From NCBI GenBank assembly GCA_004020365.1, contig SAQR01000008.1, positions 1 through 64,000 of the forward strand: a DNA stretch of 64,000 nucleotides, given 5' to 3'. Origin of the DNA: Mesorhizobium sp. Its GTDB lineage: Bacteria; Pseudomonadota; Alphaproteobacteria; Rhizobiales; Rhizobiaceae. Positions 53,268 through 63,095 of this stretch are shown here, piece after piece (within the stretch, counting starts at the first letter, position 1; every line of letters starts with the position of its first letter). Position numbers and translations under genes: made by a program. Under the pieces are notes generated by a model. The model was not told the origin of the DNA. It did not search any database and saw only the letters and a program-made list of their open reading frames with translations.

Positions 53268-53756
53268 TCAGGAGAATTGGTGCGGGTCGGCACAGAAATA
53301 GGCGATGATCTGGCCCAGGTCCGGCTCGTTGACCATGCGCGCGGCCTCGGCTGGGCTGACCCATTTGCGGATGCGCGACCGCTTTTCCTTCCACCGGTCC
53401 GCGACCTTTTCGACCCGCAGCGGAAACACCAGGACTTCGCAAGGCACTTCCTCGCCGGTAGCCAACGCCTTGGCATAGAAATAGCGGCCGGCCTCGTGGT
53501 GGGAGACCGTGCCGCGCAATCCGGCTTCCTCGCCGGCCTCGCGCGCCGCCGCTTCGCAAAGCGGTTCCTTGGCCTCAGGCCAGCCCTTGGGAAGCACCCA
53601 GCGACCGGTATCGCGGCTGGTGATCAGCATGATCTCGACGCCATGCCCGGTATCGCGCCAAGGCAATGCTGCAACCTGCAGACGGCACGGCGCTGCGCCG
53701 AAGAGCCGCTGGACCCTTTCGGCCAAATGGTTGTGCGTTGCTGGCCTCGTCAACAT
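53268..53756 (-). CDS. NUDIX hydrolase (diadenosine-polyphosphate/diphosphoinositol type)
   Basis: A 162-residue NUDIX protein. The Nudix box is complete: GWPEAKEPLCEAAAREAGEE followed by AGL (G-x5-E-x7-R-E-U-x-E-E-x-G-U). Residues before it (VEIMLITSRDTGRWVLPKGW) match the DIPP/Ap4A-type subgroup. It hydrolyses a nucleoside diphosphate linked to some other moiety. C-terminal residues (FPLRVEKVADRWKEKRSRIR) are typical of the alphaproteobacterial form. Stand-alone gene. Confidence 0.9.
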   Translation of the reverse strand: MLTRPATHNHLAERVQRLFGAAPCRLQVAALPWRDTGHGVEIMLITSRDTGRWVLPKGWPEAKEPLCEAAAREAGEEAGLRGTVSHHEAGRYFYAKALATGEEVPCEVLVFPLRVEKVADRWKEKRSRIRKWVSPAEAARMVNEPDLGQIIAYFCADPHQFS

Positions 53757-53976
53757 CGTAGAAGCTTGCCCCAGCCTCCAGAATCACTTGTCGTCTCGTG
53801 AATCTTACGGCCAATCATAAGCAATAAAAGTAAAAAACCTCATACGCACGGGTTAACCACACTAACAGGCATATTGTGCGCCGCGGCACTCTTTCAAGAA
53901 GTGCTCGCCGGCCAGCAGTGCTCGCCGGCAAGACGTGCTCCGGCATGTTCCGGGAGTAAAAGGCAGTCGCCGCGAA

Positions 53977-54477
53977 TCAGCCGGCGTGATCGTCGGCAAT
54001 GGGCTTCTGGTAGGTGAAGCCCATATCCCAGGGAAAATAGATCCAGGTGTCCTGGCTGACCTCGGTGATGAAGGTGTCGACCAGCGGCCTGCCTTTCGGC
54101 TTGGCGTAGACGGTGGCGAAATGCGCCTTGGGCATCATGGCTCGCACGATGCCCGCGGTCTTGCCGGTGTCGGTGAGGTCGTCGATGATCAGCACGCCGG
54201 CGCCGTCATCGGCGAGCAGTGCCGGCGTGACCTCCTTCAGCACCTGCAACTGCCCCTGGCTGGCGTAGTCGTGATAGGAGGCGACGCATACCGTCTCGAT
54301 GACCCGGATGCCGAGTTCACGCGAGATGATGGCGGCCGGAACCAGGCCGCCGCGCGTGATGCAGACGATCGCCTTCCATTGGCCTTTGTTGGCGCCGGCA
54401 AGCCGCCAGGCGAGCGCACGCGCGTCGCGGTGGAACTGATCCCACGAGACAGGAAAGGCCTTTTCGGGAAGGGACAT
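53977..54477 (-). CDS. gpt: Xanthine-guanine phosphoribosyltransferase
   Basis: A 166-residue type I phosphoribosyltransferase that salvages xanthine and guanine. The PRPP motif is [40 protein letters not shown] holds the pyrophosphate loop, and [13 protein letters not shown] is the usual C-terminal signature of enteric-type Gpt. ATG at 54477 is preceded by GGAG (14 nt) and, 27 nt upstream, by a hairpin with a T-run that could terminate or attenuate transcription into the gene. Confidence 0.93.
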   Translation of the reverse strand: MSLPEKAFPVSWDQFHRDARALAWRLAGANKGQWKAIVCITRGGLVPAAIISRELGIRVIETVCVASYHDYASQGQLQVLKEVTPALLADDGAGVLIIDDLTDTGKTAGIVRAMMPKAHFATVYAKPKGRPLVDTFITEVSQDTWIYFPWDMGFTYQKPIADDHAG

Positions 54478-54497
54478 TTTTTCTGCGCACTCCGCAG

Positions 54498-54539
54498 CGC
54501 GCGAAAAAACCGCGCGCAGACACTTGAAGGAACGCGCGG
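54498..54539 (-). terminator. Hairpin with T-run just before gpt (terminator or attenuator)
   Basis: On the minus strand CCGCGCG (54539-54533), a 16-nt loop and CGCGCGG (54516-54510), then TTTTTT (54509-54504), is a strong intrinsic terminator. The CGCGCG at 54516-54511 can instead pair with CGCGCG at 54503-54498 across the T-run, excluding the terminator. The site is 100 bp past the universal stress protein stop and 27 bp before the gpt start. Confidence 0.6.
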
Positions 54540-54601
54540 AATTAACTGGAAAGCCTTGGCCCTGGCAAGGGGCGATGCAAGACGGGGCGGCGGCAAGCGA
54601 T

Positions 54602-54646
54602 CCCTGTGGACTTGCCGCCTGTGGACTTGCCGCTTGTCGATTTACC
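54602..54646 (-). repeat. 15-nt tandem repeat, three units, across a stop codon
   Basis: Units read on the minus strand as GGTAAATCGACAAGC, GGCAAGTCCACAGGC and GGCAAGTCCACAGGG. The first covers the last base pair of codons and the TAA of the universal stress protein gene; the other two follow it. Confidence 0.8.
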
Positions 54647-55475
54647 GCGACAGGAAAGCTGCCACCGGCAGGGTGCGCAGCACCGTGCGCGTGACCCCGC
54701 CGAACAGAAGCTGGCGCAGCCAGGAATGGCTGTAGGCGCCGAGCACGAGCAGGTCGGCGCCGGTTTCGGCAACCCTGGTCTGGATCACGTCGTCGACCGA
54801 ATGTCCGGCCGATTGCAGCACCGAGACGCTGACGGTGGCGCCATGCCGGGACAGGGCGGCGGCGATATCGGCGCCGGCCGCCTCCGGGGCCTCGTCGAGC
54901 GAATCCGGCGGGTCGATGACGAGAATATCGGTTCTTTCGGCCTCGATGATGAAGGGCAGGGCGTCGAAGGCGGCGCGCGCGGCTTCCTTGCTGCCGTTCC
55001 AGGCGAGCAGCACATGCTTGAAGCTGGTGATGAGCGGGCCTGAGTGCGGCACGACCAGCACCGGCCGGCCGGCGTCATAGACCAGCGTGTCGACATCGGC
55101 GCTCGGATCGCCGCCCGACTCGCGCTGCGCGGCGATGATCAGGTCCGCGGTGCGAACGGTCGGGATGCCGGTCAGCGCGCTGTCTCCGGAAAAGCTCTCG
55201 AGGCTGCGCCACTCGAACGACAGGCCGGATTCTTCGACATGGCTGAGGAAAACCGCCCGCAACTTTTCAGCACGCTCCTTGTTCATGTCGGCCGAAACCT
55301 GCAGGAATTCGGTGTCGGGAAAGCCGGTGGCCGAGGTGTAGGGGACGGGAAGCGCTTCGGCATGAATGCCGATGAGATGGCTCTCGAACTTGTCGGCAAG
55401 CGGAATGGCGCATTCGAGCACGCGCTCCGCGTCCGGTTCGTTCTGCAGTATGGCGACGATGGTCTTGAATCGCAT
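54642..55475 (-). CDS. Universal stress protein, tandem UspA-type
   Basis: A 277-residue protein of the UspA superfamily. The first half starts [20 protein letters not shown]; the second half has [20 protein letters not shown], close to the G-x2-G-x9-G-S/T ATP-binding pattern with part of it changed. Two ~140-residue modules are fused, as often in alphaproteobacteria. It gives resistance to stress by an unknown biochemical role. Its end is tangled with a three-unit 15-nt repeat. Confidence 0.88.
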   Translation of the reverse strand: MRFKTIVAILQNEPDAERVLECAIPLADKFESHLIGIHAEALPVPYTSATGFPDTEFLQVSADMNKERAEKLRAVFLSHVEESGLSFEWRSLESFSGDSALTGIPTVRTADLIIAAQRESGGDPSADVDTLVYDAGRPVLVVPHSGPLITSFKHVLLAWNGSKEAARAAFDALPFIIEAERTDILVIDPPDSLDEAPEAAGADIAAALSRHGATVSVSVLQSAGHSVDDVIQTRVAETGADLLVLGAYSHSWLRQLLFGGVTRTVLRTLPVAAFLSR

Positions 55476-55553
55476 GGCAACCCCTCAATTTACGGCGATC
55501 GAAAACTCGCCCGCAGGGGAACGTTACAGCACGACGCTTGGTTCCGGCCTGGA

Positions 55554-56297
55554 TCAGCTGGCCGCGCTGGTGAGGCTTGCGACCATCGCCTCGACATCGG
55601 CGCGGGCGGCGTCCAGCGCTTCCTGGCTGCGGGCACGGACGACCAGCTCGGTCCAGAATTTGCCGTCGCCATATTTTGGATAGGAGCCGATAATCGTGTC
55701 CGGATGCGCCTTCTGGATGTCGCCCAGCGGTCCGCCGACCAGGCCTTCGCCGAACGGACAGTGCACCGTGGCCGACAGCATTTTGGTGCCGGCCTTCAGC
55801 GTCGGCACCACATTGTCGAGCATCGCTTGGAAAATCGCCGGCACGCCGGCCATGACATGCACGTTGCCGATGCGAAAGCCCGGCGCGATCGACACCGGAT
55901 TGTCGATATGGTCGGCACCGCGCGGCATCCGCGCCATGCGCTTGCGCGCCTCGGTATATTCGATGCCGCGCGCCGCGTAGCTCGCTTCCAGCATGGCATA
56001 GGCTTTCGCGTCGTAGCCGCAGGGCACGCCAAACGCCTTGGCAATGGCATCCGCGGTGATGTCGTCATGCGTCGGACCGATGCCGCCGGTGGTGAAGACG
56101 TAGGTGTAGCGGGCACGCAGGGCGTTCACCGCGGCGACGATCTCGTCTTCCTCGTCGGCAACGATGCGCACCTCCTTCAGGTCGATGCCGATCGCCGTCA
56201 TGATGTCGGCGAGGTGGCCGATGTTCTTGTCCTTGGTGCGGCCGGACAGTATTTCGTCGCCGATGACCAGCATGGCGGCGGTGACGATTTCAGGCAT
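55554..56297 (-). CDS. CinA-type competence/damage-inducible protein (molybdopterin-binding domain)
   Basis: A 247-residue protein equal to the N-terminal MoCF/CinA domain. TAAMLVIGDEILSGRTKDKN, FTTGGIGPTHDDITADAIAK and PGFRIGNVHVMAGVPAIFQA match the family. The C-terminal nicotinamide nucleotide amidase (PncC) domain of full-length CinA is absent, as in many alphaproteobacteria, so activity (ADP-ribose pyrophosphatase in relatives) is not assured. Starts with ATG at 56297, upstream of the universal stress gene on the same strand (78 bp). Confidence 0.88.
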   Translation of the reverse strand: MPEIVTAAMLVIGDEILSGRTKDKNIGHLADIMTAIGIDLKEVRIVADEEDEIVAAVNALRARYTYVFTTGGIGPTHDDITADAIAKAFGVPCGYDAKAYAMLEASYAARGIEYTEARKRMARMPRGADHIDNPVSIAPGFRIGNVHVMAGVPAIFQAMLDNVVPTLKAGTKMLSATVHCPFGEGLVGGPLGDIQKAHPDTIIGSYPKYGDGKFWTELVVRARSQEALDAARADVEAMVASLTSAAS

Positions 56298-56370
56298 GGG
56301 AGGCTCCGGCAGAAGGTCGCCTTAAGCAGGCAGGTCGCCTGAGATAACGCGGCGGATGGTTGGCGGCAAT

Positions 56371-56572
56371 GCGCCTCTTCTTCCTTCTCCCCTTGTGGGG
56401 CCCGAAGGGCGGGCGAGGCCCGTGACTCGCCCCGGGCGGTGGATTGGCGCGCAGCGCCAAGACGGTTGAGGGGTGTTGGCCGGAGTGCCGTCGGTGCCAA
56501 GCTGGAACACCCCTCATCCGACCGAGCTTCGCTCGGCCACCTTCTCCCACAAGAGGAGAAGGAAGAGGCGCG
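56371..56572. repeat. Inverted repeat of the CCTTCTCC family flanking a gene-free gap
   Basis: GCGCCTCTTCTTCCTTCTCC (from 56371) and its imperfect inverse GGAGAAGGAAGAGGCGC (ending about 56572) bracket a ~140-bp gap with internal dyads (CCCGAAGGGCGGG; GAGCTTCGCTC). It matches the hairpin at 36913-36935 in its core CCTTCTCC/GGAGAAGG. No gene is present between cinA and the sugar permease. Confidence 0.65.
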
Positions 56573-56582
56573 CCCACAGGCG

Positions 56583-57506
56583 CTATTCCTTCACCGCTCC
56601 GGTCATCGAGGAAACGTAGTGCTCGACGAAGAACGAATAGAGCACCACCACCGGCAGCGAGCCGATCAGGGCCCCGGCCATCAGCGCTCCCCACTCATAG
56701 ACGTCGGAGCGGACAAGCTCCGTGAGCACCCCGACCGGCACAGTCTTGTTTTCGGATGACTGGATGAACGTCAGCGCATAGATGAATTCGTTCCATGACA
56801 GGGTGAATGCGAATATGCCGGCGGAAATCAGGCCGGGCACCGACAGCGGCAGCACGATCTTGGTGAGAATCTGCCAGCGGCTCGCCCCGTCAATGAGCGC
56901 GCATTCTTCCAGTTCGAACGGGATGGAGCGGAAGTAACCCATCAGCAGCCAGGTGCAGAACGGGATCAGGAAGGTCGGGTAAGTAAGAATGAGCGCGAAG
57001 GGTGTGTCGTAAAGCCCAAGGTTGAACACCATCACCGACAGCGGGATAAACAGGATCGAGGGCGGCACGAGATAGGCGAGGAAGATCGTGAGCCCGACGT
57101 GCCGCGCCCCGGAGAACCTCAGCCGTTCGATCGCATAGGCGGCGAACACCGCAGCCAGCAGCGACAGAAACGTGGCGGCGGTGGAGATGATGATCGTGTT
57201 GAGCAGCCAGCCCGGATAGGACGTGTCGAACAACAGATAGCGGATATGCTCGAAGGTCGGATGCACGACCCAGAACGGATTGAAATTGGCGTAGTCGGTC
57301 ATCTCGTGATTCGGCTTGATCGCCGTGATTGTCATCCAGTAGAACGGGAACAACAGCACGATGACGAACACCAGCAACGGCAGATAGACCGTCACCACGC
57401 GCCGCGGCAGGCTCTGAAGGTAGCCCATGCCGCCTTCGTCGAGTTCCGGACGTTTGGTTTTTTTGATCGCGGCGCTCTTGATCTCAGCCCTCTTGATCTC
57501 AGCCAT
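56583..57506 (-). CDS. Carbohydrate ABC transporter, permease (MalG/UgpE type)
   Basis: A 307-residue permease: six predicted helices, starting with VYLPLLVFVIVLLFPFYWMT, and the EAA loop SIPFELEECALIDGASRWQI with ILTKIVLPLSVPGLISAGIF. Long N-terminal cytoplasmic tail contains three 5-residue repeats (EIKRA, EIKSA, AIKKT). ATG at 57506 overlaps nothing but lies 1 bp after the other permease stop. Last gene of the ABC operon. Confidence 0.92.
   Translation of the reverse strand: MAEIKRAEIKSAAIKKTKRPELDEGGMGYLQSLPRRVVTVYLPLLVFVIVLLFPFYWMTITAIKPNHEMTDYANFNPFWVVHPTFEHIRYLLFDTSYPGWLLNTIIISTAATFLSLLAAVFAAYAIERLRFSGARHVGLTIFLAYLVPPSILFIPLSVMVFNLGLYDTPFALILTYPTFLIPFCTWLLMGYFRSIPFELEECALIDGASRWQILTKIVLPLSVPGLISAGIFAFTLSWNEFIYALTFIQSSENKTVPVGVLTELVRSDVYEWGALMAGALIGSLPVVVLYSFFVEHYVSSMTGAVKE
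57459..57503 (-). repeat. 15-nt tandem repeat, three units, at the start of the permease
   Basis: GCTGAGATCAAGAGG, GCTGAGATCAAGAGC and GCCGCGATCAAAAAA run directly after the ATG at 57506, giving the lysine-rich repeat peptide. The first two units differ in one base only. Confidence 0.8.
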
Positions 57507-57507
57507 G

Positions 57508-58458
57508 TCAGTCTCCTCCGCCCTGCTGCCATTTGCGGCGTTGCAGGCCGAAATAGCTGAACAGGATCGCCGCAAGCAGGAACGGGATCATGGCGACCGC
57601 GATTGCGGCGCCCTCGCCAAGCTGGCCTCCCGAAATGCCGCGCTGGAACGACAATGTCGCCATCAGATGGGTGGCATTGACCGGTCCGCCCCGGGTCAGC
57701 ACATAGATCAGCTGGAAATCGGTGAAGGTGAACAGCACCGAAAACGTCATGGTGATGGCGATGATCGGCGTCAGCAGCGGCAGTGTCACAAAACGGAACA
57801 ATTGCGAGCGGCTGGCGCCGTCGAGCGTGGCGGCCTCGTAAAGCGACTGGGGAATCGTCTGCAAGCCGGCAAGCAGCGTGATGGCGACGAACGGAATGCC
57901 GCGCCACACATTGGCCGCGATAACCGAAGCGCGCGCGTTCTCCGGATCGCCGAGGAAATTGATGCGATTGTCGATCAGCCCCATTTCCATAAGTGCCCAG
58001 GACAGGATGGAGAACTGCGAATCGTAGATCCACCAGAAGGCGATGGCCGACAGCACCGTCGGCACCACAAACGGCAGCAGGATGATCGCGCGGAAGAACG
58101 ATTTGATGGGAAGGTTCTGATTGAGAATAAGCGCCAGCCAGAGGCCGAGCGCGAACTTCAGGATCGAGGCGCTTATCGTGTAGAGCAAGGTGTTGAAGAC
58201 GGAGAGCCAGAAGACGGCGTCATCCGACAGGTATTGGTAGTTTTCGATGCCTATGAAGATACCGGGGCGGCCGATTCGGGCATCGGTGAAGCCGAGCCAG
58301 ATGCCGAGCCCCAGCGGATAGGTCAAGAAGACCAGCAGCAGCGCCGCCGCCGGCAGCATGAAGCCGAAGCCAAGCGCGTTCCGGCTGTCGGCCAGGAGCG
58401 ACAATATCCGCGACGGGATCGACGGACGCGGCTGAACGGCAGCGGACGACACGGCCAT
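57508..58458 (-). CDS. Carbohydrate ABC transporter, permease (MalF/UgpA type)
   Basis: A 316-residue permease with six helices; the helix-rich start is LGFGFMLPAAALLLVFLTYP and the EAA loop is TIPQSLYEAATLDGASRSQL followed by FVTLPLLTPII. ATG at 58458 follows GAGGAG, which favours it over earlier in-frame methionines at 58473 and 58488. It pairs with the MalG-type permease 1 bp downstream. The substrate would be an oligosaccharide or sugar derivative. Confidence 0.9.
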   Translation of the reverse strand: MAVSSAAVQPRPSIPSRILSLLADSRNALGFGFMLPAAALLLVFLTYPLGLGIWLGFTDARIGRPGIFIGIENYQYLSDDAVFWLSVFNTLLYTISASILKFALGLWLALILNQNLPIKSFFRAIILLPFVVPTVLSAIAFWWIYDSQFSILSWALMEMGLIDNRINFLGDPENARASVIAANVWRGIPFVAITLLAGLQTIPQSLYEAATLDGASRSQLFRFVTLPLLTPIIAITMTFSVLFTFTDFQLIYVLTRGGPVNATHLMATLSFQRGISGGQLGEGAAIAVAMIPFLLAAILFSYFGLQRRKWQQGGGD

Positions 58459-58565
58459 GGGACGGCTCCTCATGAGGTCTGGTGGCATGGCGGCCTGAGT
58501 GGTTGCCACGCGATTCCGGGAACCAGACCGGGCAGCGCGGTCGCGGCTGCCCGGTTCGGCTGTGA

Positions 58566-59891
58566 TCAAACGCGATAGTAGCGGTTGGCGCGTTTCTCCG
58601 CCTCTTCCATCGCCTCCTGGGCCGTGGCCTGGCCCGTCACCGCCTTGGCGAACATGTCGACCAGGACGTAGTCGGCCATGGTCGCCGCCGAGGCGTAGCC
58701 GAGCGGCCCGGCATAGCCGTTCGGACGCAGCGTCGCCGAGGCCTTGGCGTAAGCGGCATTGTTCGGGTCGGCCGTCCACACCGGATTGTTGTCGAAGGCT
58801 TTTAGTGTCTGGCAGCAGTAGCCGGCCGAGGAGGTGATCCACTCCGCCATCTGCTGTTCCTCGAACATGAACTGCAGATAGGCCTTGGCCGCATTGGGGT
58901 AGGGCGTGTAGTCGAAGATCACGGCCGTGGTCACCTGGAACAGCTCGACGGATTTTCCGACAGGACCGATTGGCAGGCTGGTCGTGCGCATGTCCTTGGC
59001 GATTTCAGCCAGTTTCGGATCATTGTCCTTGTTGGTCTTGGCCGTGTTATACACGGAAATGCCGTTGGCGATGACACTGAGCTCGCCGGCCAGAAAGGCG
59101 CGGTTGTTGTTCACGTCGAGCCAGCTTTCGGTGCCGGGGATGAAGGTCTTGTAAAGTTCCTGCGCGTATTCGATCGCCTTGAGCGTCTCGGGGCTGTTGA
59201 TCGTCACCTTTCCGCTCTCGTCGACCATCTGGCCGCCATGGCTCCACAGCAGCCAGTGAGCATAGTTGTTGCCGTCGCCGACGCCATGGCCGTGTGTGAA
59301 ACCGGCCGGATGGCCCTTCGCCTGCAAGGCCTTGCAAAGCTCGAGGAAGCTCGCCGTGTCCTTTGGAAATTCCGAGAAGCCAGCCTCCTTGACCCAGCTT
59401 TCCCGATAGACGATGGCATTGCCGATGGTGGCCAGGGGCAGGCCGAGGAATTTTCCCTCGCGCGTCGCATATTGCTTTGGTCCGTCGTGCCAGCCGCCGT
59501 ATTTCGTGCCGAGATACTCACCCAGTTCCGTCACGTCGTGCAGCTTATCTGGATATTGATGCGGATCGTCGAACCAGACCAACATCAGATCTGGACCAGA
59601 GCCGACATTGGCGGCGACCGCCGCCTTGGGGCGAATGTCCTCCCAGCTTTCCTTGTCGACGCGGACCTCGACGCCTGTCGCCTCGGTGAACCGCTTGGTG
59701 TTGGCCAGCCATTGATCCTCATCGCCCTGTACGAAAGGCGACCAGCGCAGCATGCGCAGCTTTGCGCCGTCTTCGGGCTTGTATGTCAACCCCTCCTGGG
59801 CAAAGGCGGAAGAACCGACGAAGCGGCTTCCCAAGGCTCCCGCCGCCACGCCGGCGGTCGTGCGGATCACGTCGCGTCTGGTGAATTTCAT
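58566..59891 (-). CDS. Sugar ABC transporter, TAT-exported binding protein
   Basis: A 441-residue family 1 extracellular binding protein. The leader is twin-arginine: FTRRDVIRTTAGVAAGALGS then FVGSSAFAQ, so it is exported folded through the Tat system. Binding-protein features are MLRWSPFVQGDEDQWLANTK, ANVGSGPDLMLVWFDD and LNFYPEE-equivalent HWLLWSHGGQMVDESG. Tat export of a sugar-binding protein is less common than Sec export. 36 bp after the ATPase gene, 107 bp before the permease. Confidence 0.9.
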   Translation of the reverse strand: MKFTRRDVIRTTAGVAAGALGSRFVGSSAFAQEGLTYKPEDGAKLRMLRWSPFVQGDEDQWLANTKRFTEATGVEVRVDKESWEDIRPKAAVAANVGSGPDLMLVWFDDPHQYPDKLHDVTELGEYLGTKYGGWHDGPKQYATREGKFLGLPLATIGNAIVYRESWVKEAGFSEFPKDTASFLELCKALQAKGHPAGFTHGHGVGDGNNYAHWLLWSHGGQMVDESGKVTINSPETLKAIEYAQELYKTFIPGTESWLDVNNNRAFLAGELSVIANGISVYNTAKTNKDNDPKLAEIAKDMRTTSLPIGPVGKSVELFQVTTAVIFDYTPYPNAAKAYLQFMFEEQQMAEWITSSAGYCCQTLKAFDNNPVWTADPNNAAYAKASATLRPNGYAGPLGYASAATMADYVLVDMFAKAVTGQATAQEAMEEAEKRANRYYRV

Positions 59892-59927
59892 ACTCGTCTC
59901 CTCCTGTTTATTGCCACGCTGTGGTTT

Positions 59928-61016
<1,089 letters not shown>

Positions 61017-61122
61017 CGATTTCCTCCCGAATGCTTCCTGCGACGTCTTCGAAGGAAACCGCTTTCCTGACTGGCCGCGGCAGTTCCCAAAGCTCCTCCC
61101 TGGTCACGCGCGATGATGAAAC

Positions 61123-61134
61123 GGTAGCGCTACC
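61123..61134. promoter_or_regulatory. LacI-type palindrome upstream of the sugar ABC operon
   Basis: GGTAGCGCTACC is a perfect 12-bp palindrome with the central CG step usual in LacI-family operators (AGCGCT core). It stands 107 bp from the ATPase start; no LacI gene is in this window next to it. Confidence 0.5.
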
Positions 61135-61306
61135 AGACTGCCCTGTAAAGCTGCTGCGTGGCAATCACCCGTCTTCGTCGCTCGTGATTGTGGACATCCC
61201 GGCGGGCTGAAATTCGCCATGTCCGGGATCATGGCAAGAGCATGACTTGTCAAGCCCCAGTTCTTAAAACCAGAGACGAGAAATGCCATCTGCAAACGAC
61301 ACCTGC

Positions 61307-61546
61307 CTAGTCGGAAACTTCGGTTTGCGGCCGGTCCCGGCCGTCGGCAAGCTCGTCGTGCCATTTGCCTTCAGCATCCTCGTACTGGATGCCGTCGGTG
61401 GTGCCGGCGACCTGCTGTTCGGCCGAAGCGATCTCGGCGGCGCGCAGCGCGTCCTCGTGCGTGGGGAAGGTCTCCGAGAATGTCTCGCCGACCTTGTAGG
61501 CCCAGCCCCCGTCATGCTCGACGATCTTGTAGGTCAGCTTGGCCAT
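61307..61546 (-). CDS. DUF2188 protein
   Basis: A 79-residue acidic protein of the DUF2188 family: LTYKIVEHDGGWAYKVGETF, then TFPTHEDALRAAEIASAEQQ and IQYEDAEGKWHDE. Start MAKLTYKIVE at 61546 gives the family length; the frame upstream is a proline/cysteine-rich artefact of the neighbouring 15-nt repeat. Found widely in rhizobia, where it has no known role. 31 bp after the DUF982 gene. Confidence 0.8.
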   Translation of the reverse strand: MAKLTYKIVEHDGGWAYKVGETFSETFPTHEDALRAAEIASAEQQVAGTTDGIQYEDAEGKWHDELADGRDRPQTEVSD

Positions 61547-61577
61547 GAAATCCTCCAGTGGAAAAAACTCGGTTGGC

Positions 61578-61886
61578 TCAATGCAGTTTGCGGTCGGGCA
61601 ATTTGCCTTCGGGCAGTTTGCCTTGGGGCAATCTCTCGTCGGGAACCAGCACGTCCGATTCCTTGGCTGCCTCGACCAATGCCCGGCGCGCATCCGCTGT
61701 CGAACGATACCCTTCCAGCACTTTTAGGCAAGTGTCGAGAGCATCGCGATGCCGAGGGCCACGATTGAGCGGCCAGGCCGTCATCAGGCACTCCGCCGCT
61801 TCCTGGGTGCTGCGGATCTCACGGTATTTGCCGACATGGCCAAGTTCGACCACGACCGGCTTTTCAAAAGGCTTGCTGTCCATCAT
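61578..61886 (-). CDS. DUF982 protein with a repeat-derived tail
   Basis: A 102-residue DUF982 protein. The core DSKPFEKPVVVELGHVGKYR then EIRSTQEAAECLMTAWPLNR and RDALDTCLKVLEGYRSTADA follows the family; the proteins are small, of unknown role, and highly amplified in Rhizobiales. The last 17 residues (ERLPQGKLPEGKLPDRKLH) are encoded by a 15-nt tandem array and are not part of the family. Starts with ATG-ATG at 61886-61881. Confidence 0.78.
   Translation of the reverse strand: MMDSKPFEKPVVVELGHVGKYREIRSTQEAAECLMTAWPLNRGPRHRDALDTCLKVLEGYRSTADARRALVEAAKESDVLVPDERLPQGKLPEGKLPDRKLH
61584..61643 (-). repeat. 15-nt tandem repeat, four units, within the DUF982 3' end
   Basis: On the plus strand CAGTTTGCGGTCGGG, CAATTTGCCTTCGGG, CAGTTTGCCTTGGGG and CAATCTCTCGTCGGG are consecutive. 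The array covers the last 20 codons of the DUF982 gene and keeps its frame because the unit is a multiple of three. Confidence 0.85.
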
Positions 61887-61991
61887 CGCCGCCAACGCGG
61901 AGCCGCCGATTTGGTTGCACGCCCCTCGGCGTAAGGGTCTCAAGAGCGCAGTCATTGGGGTCGCGGTCAACGGGGCCATGAAATGGCCCAG

Positions 61992-63095
61992 TCAGCTGGC
62001 CGCCTTCATCCAGTGCTGCATCGTCGTCACCGAGCGGGCAAGCTGCGGCGCCGGCTGGATTTTTTCGCCGAAGGTAGCCGCGGCGCGCCACGCCCAGCGC
62101 GGATCGGCGAGAAAGGCGCGGGCCAGGGCCACCATGTCGGCACGGCCCTCGGCGACGATCGCCTCGGCCTGCTTCGGATCGTCGATCAGGCCGACGGCCC
62201 GTGTCGGGATGTCGGCGCCGTTGCGAACGGCTTCCGCCAGATGCACCTGGTAGCCGCGACCTGCCGGCAGCTTCTGCAGGGGCGAATTGCCGCCGCTCGA
62301 GCAGCAGAGATAGGCGACATCAGCTGCCTTCAGCGCCTTGGCCACTTCGATTGCGTCCTCGATGTCGAAGCCGCCATCGACCCATTCCTTGACCGATAAA
62401 CGCGCCCCGAGCATCAGCCTGGGCACTGCCTTTCTCACCGCCTTGGCGATCTCGACGACAAAACGCATGCGGTTTTCCAGCGACCCGCCCCAGCGGTCGG
62501 TGCGCTGGTTCGAGAGCGGCGACAGGAACTGGAAGATCAGATAGCCATGGGCCGCATGCAATTCGATGAAGTCGAAGCCGGCCCGTTCGGCCCGCCTTGC
62601 CGCCTCGGCGAAGCGTTCGATGATTTGCAGGATCTCCTCCTCCTCCAGCGCCCGCGGCACCTGCCAGCCCGTGTCGTAGGCGATTGCCGAGGCCGACACG
62701 ATCGGCCAAGGGTCCTGATCGGCGTTCAGCGGGCCGCCGCCTTCCCAAGGTTTTTGGTTGGAGGCCTTGCGGCCGGCATGGGCAAGCTGCGTTCCGAACC
62801 TGGTGCCGGGGGCGGCGACGCGCTTGGCCGCATCGAGCGCGCGCCGGGCGGCCGCCTCGTTGTCGTCGGAATAAAGGCCGAGGCAGCCATGCGAGATGCG
62901 GCCGCGCCGCTCGACGTCGGTCATCTCGACGGTGACCATGCCGGCGCCGGACATCGCCAGGTTCATCCAGTGATACAGGTGCCAGTCGCTGGCCGAGCCG
63001 TCTTCGGCGGAATACTGGCACATCGGCGCCACCGCGATGCGGTTGGGAAAGGTGAGGCCGTCAAGCGTGATCGGCTGGAAAAGGGAAGGGGTCAT
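61992..63095 (-). CDS. Old Yellow Enzyme-family NADPH:flavin oxidoreductase (YqjM/NamA-like)
   Basis: A 367-residue FMN TIM-barrel ene-reductase. ITLDGLTFPNRIAVAPMCQY (start and FMN loop with the Cys of YqjM-type enzymes), QLAHAGRKASNQKPW (His-Ala-Gly-Arg), the substrate pair HAAHGYLIFQFLSPLSNQRT, and GGSLENRMRF are all present. It reduces activated carbon-carbon double bonds of enones or unsaturated acids. The full length is normal. It is preceded by mosaic palindromes rather than by partner genes. Confidence 0.92.
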   Translation of the reverse strand: MTPSLFQPITLDGLTFPNRIAVAPMCQYSAEDGSASDWHLYHWMNLAMSGAGMVTVEMTDVERRGRISHGCLGLYSDDNEAAARRALDAAKRVAAPGTRFGTQLAHAGRKASNQKPWEGGGPLNADQDPWPIVSASAIAYDTGWQVPRALEEEEILQIIERFAEAARRAERAGFDFIELHAAHGYLIFQFLSPLSNQRTDRWGGSLENRMRFVVEIAKAVRKAVPRLMLGARLSVKEWVDGGFDIEDAIEVAKALKAADVAYLCCSSGGNSPLQKLPAGRGYQVHLAEAVRNGADIPTRAVGLIDDPKQAEAIVAEGRADMVALARAFLADPRWAWRAAATFGEKIQPAPQLARSVTTMQHWMKAAS

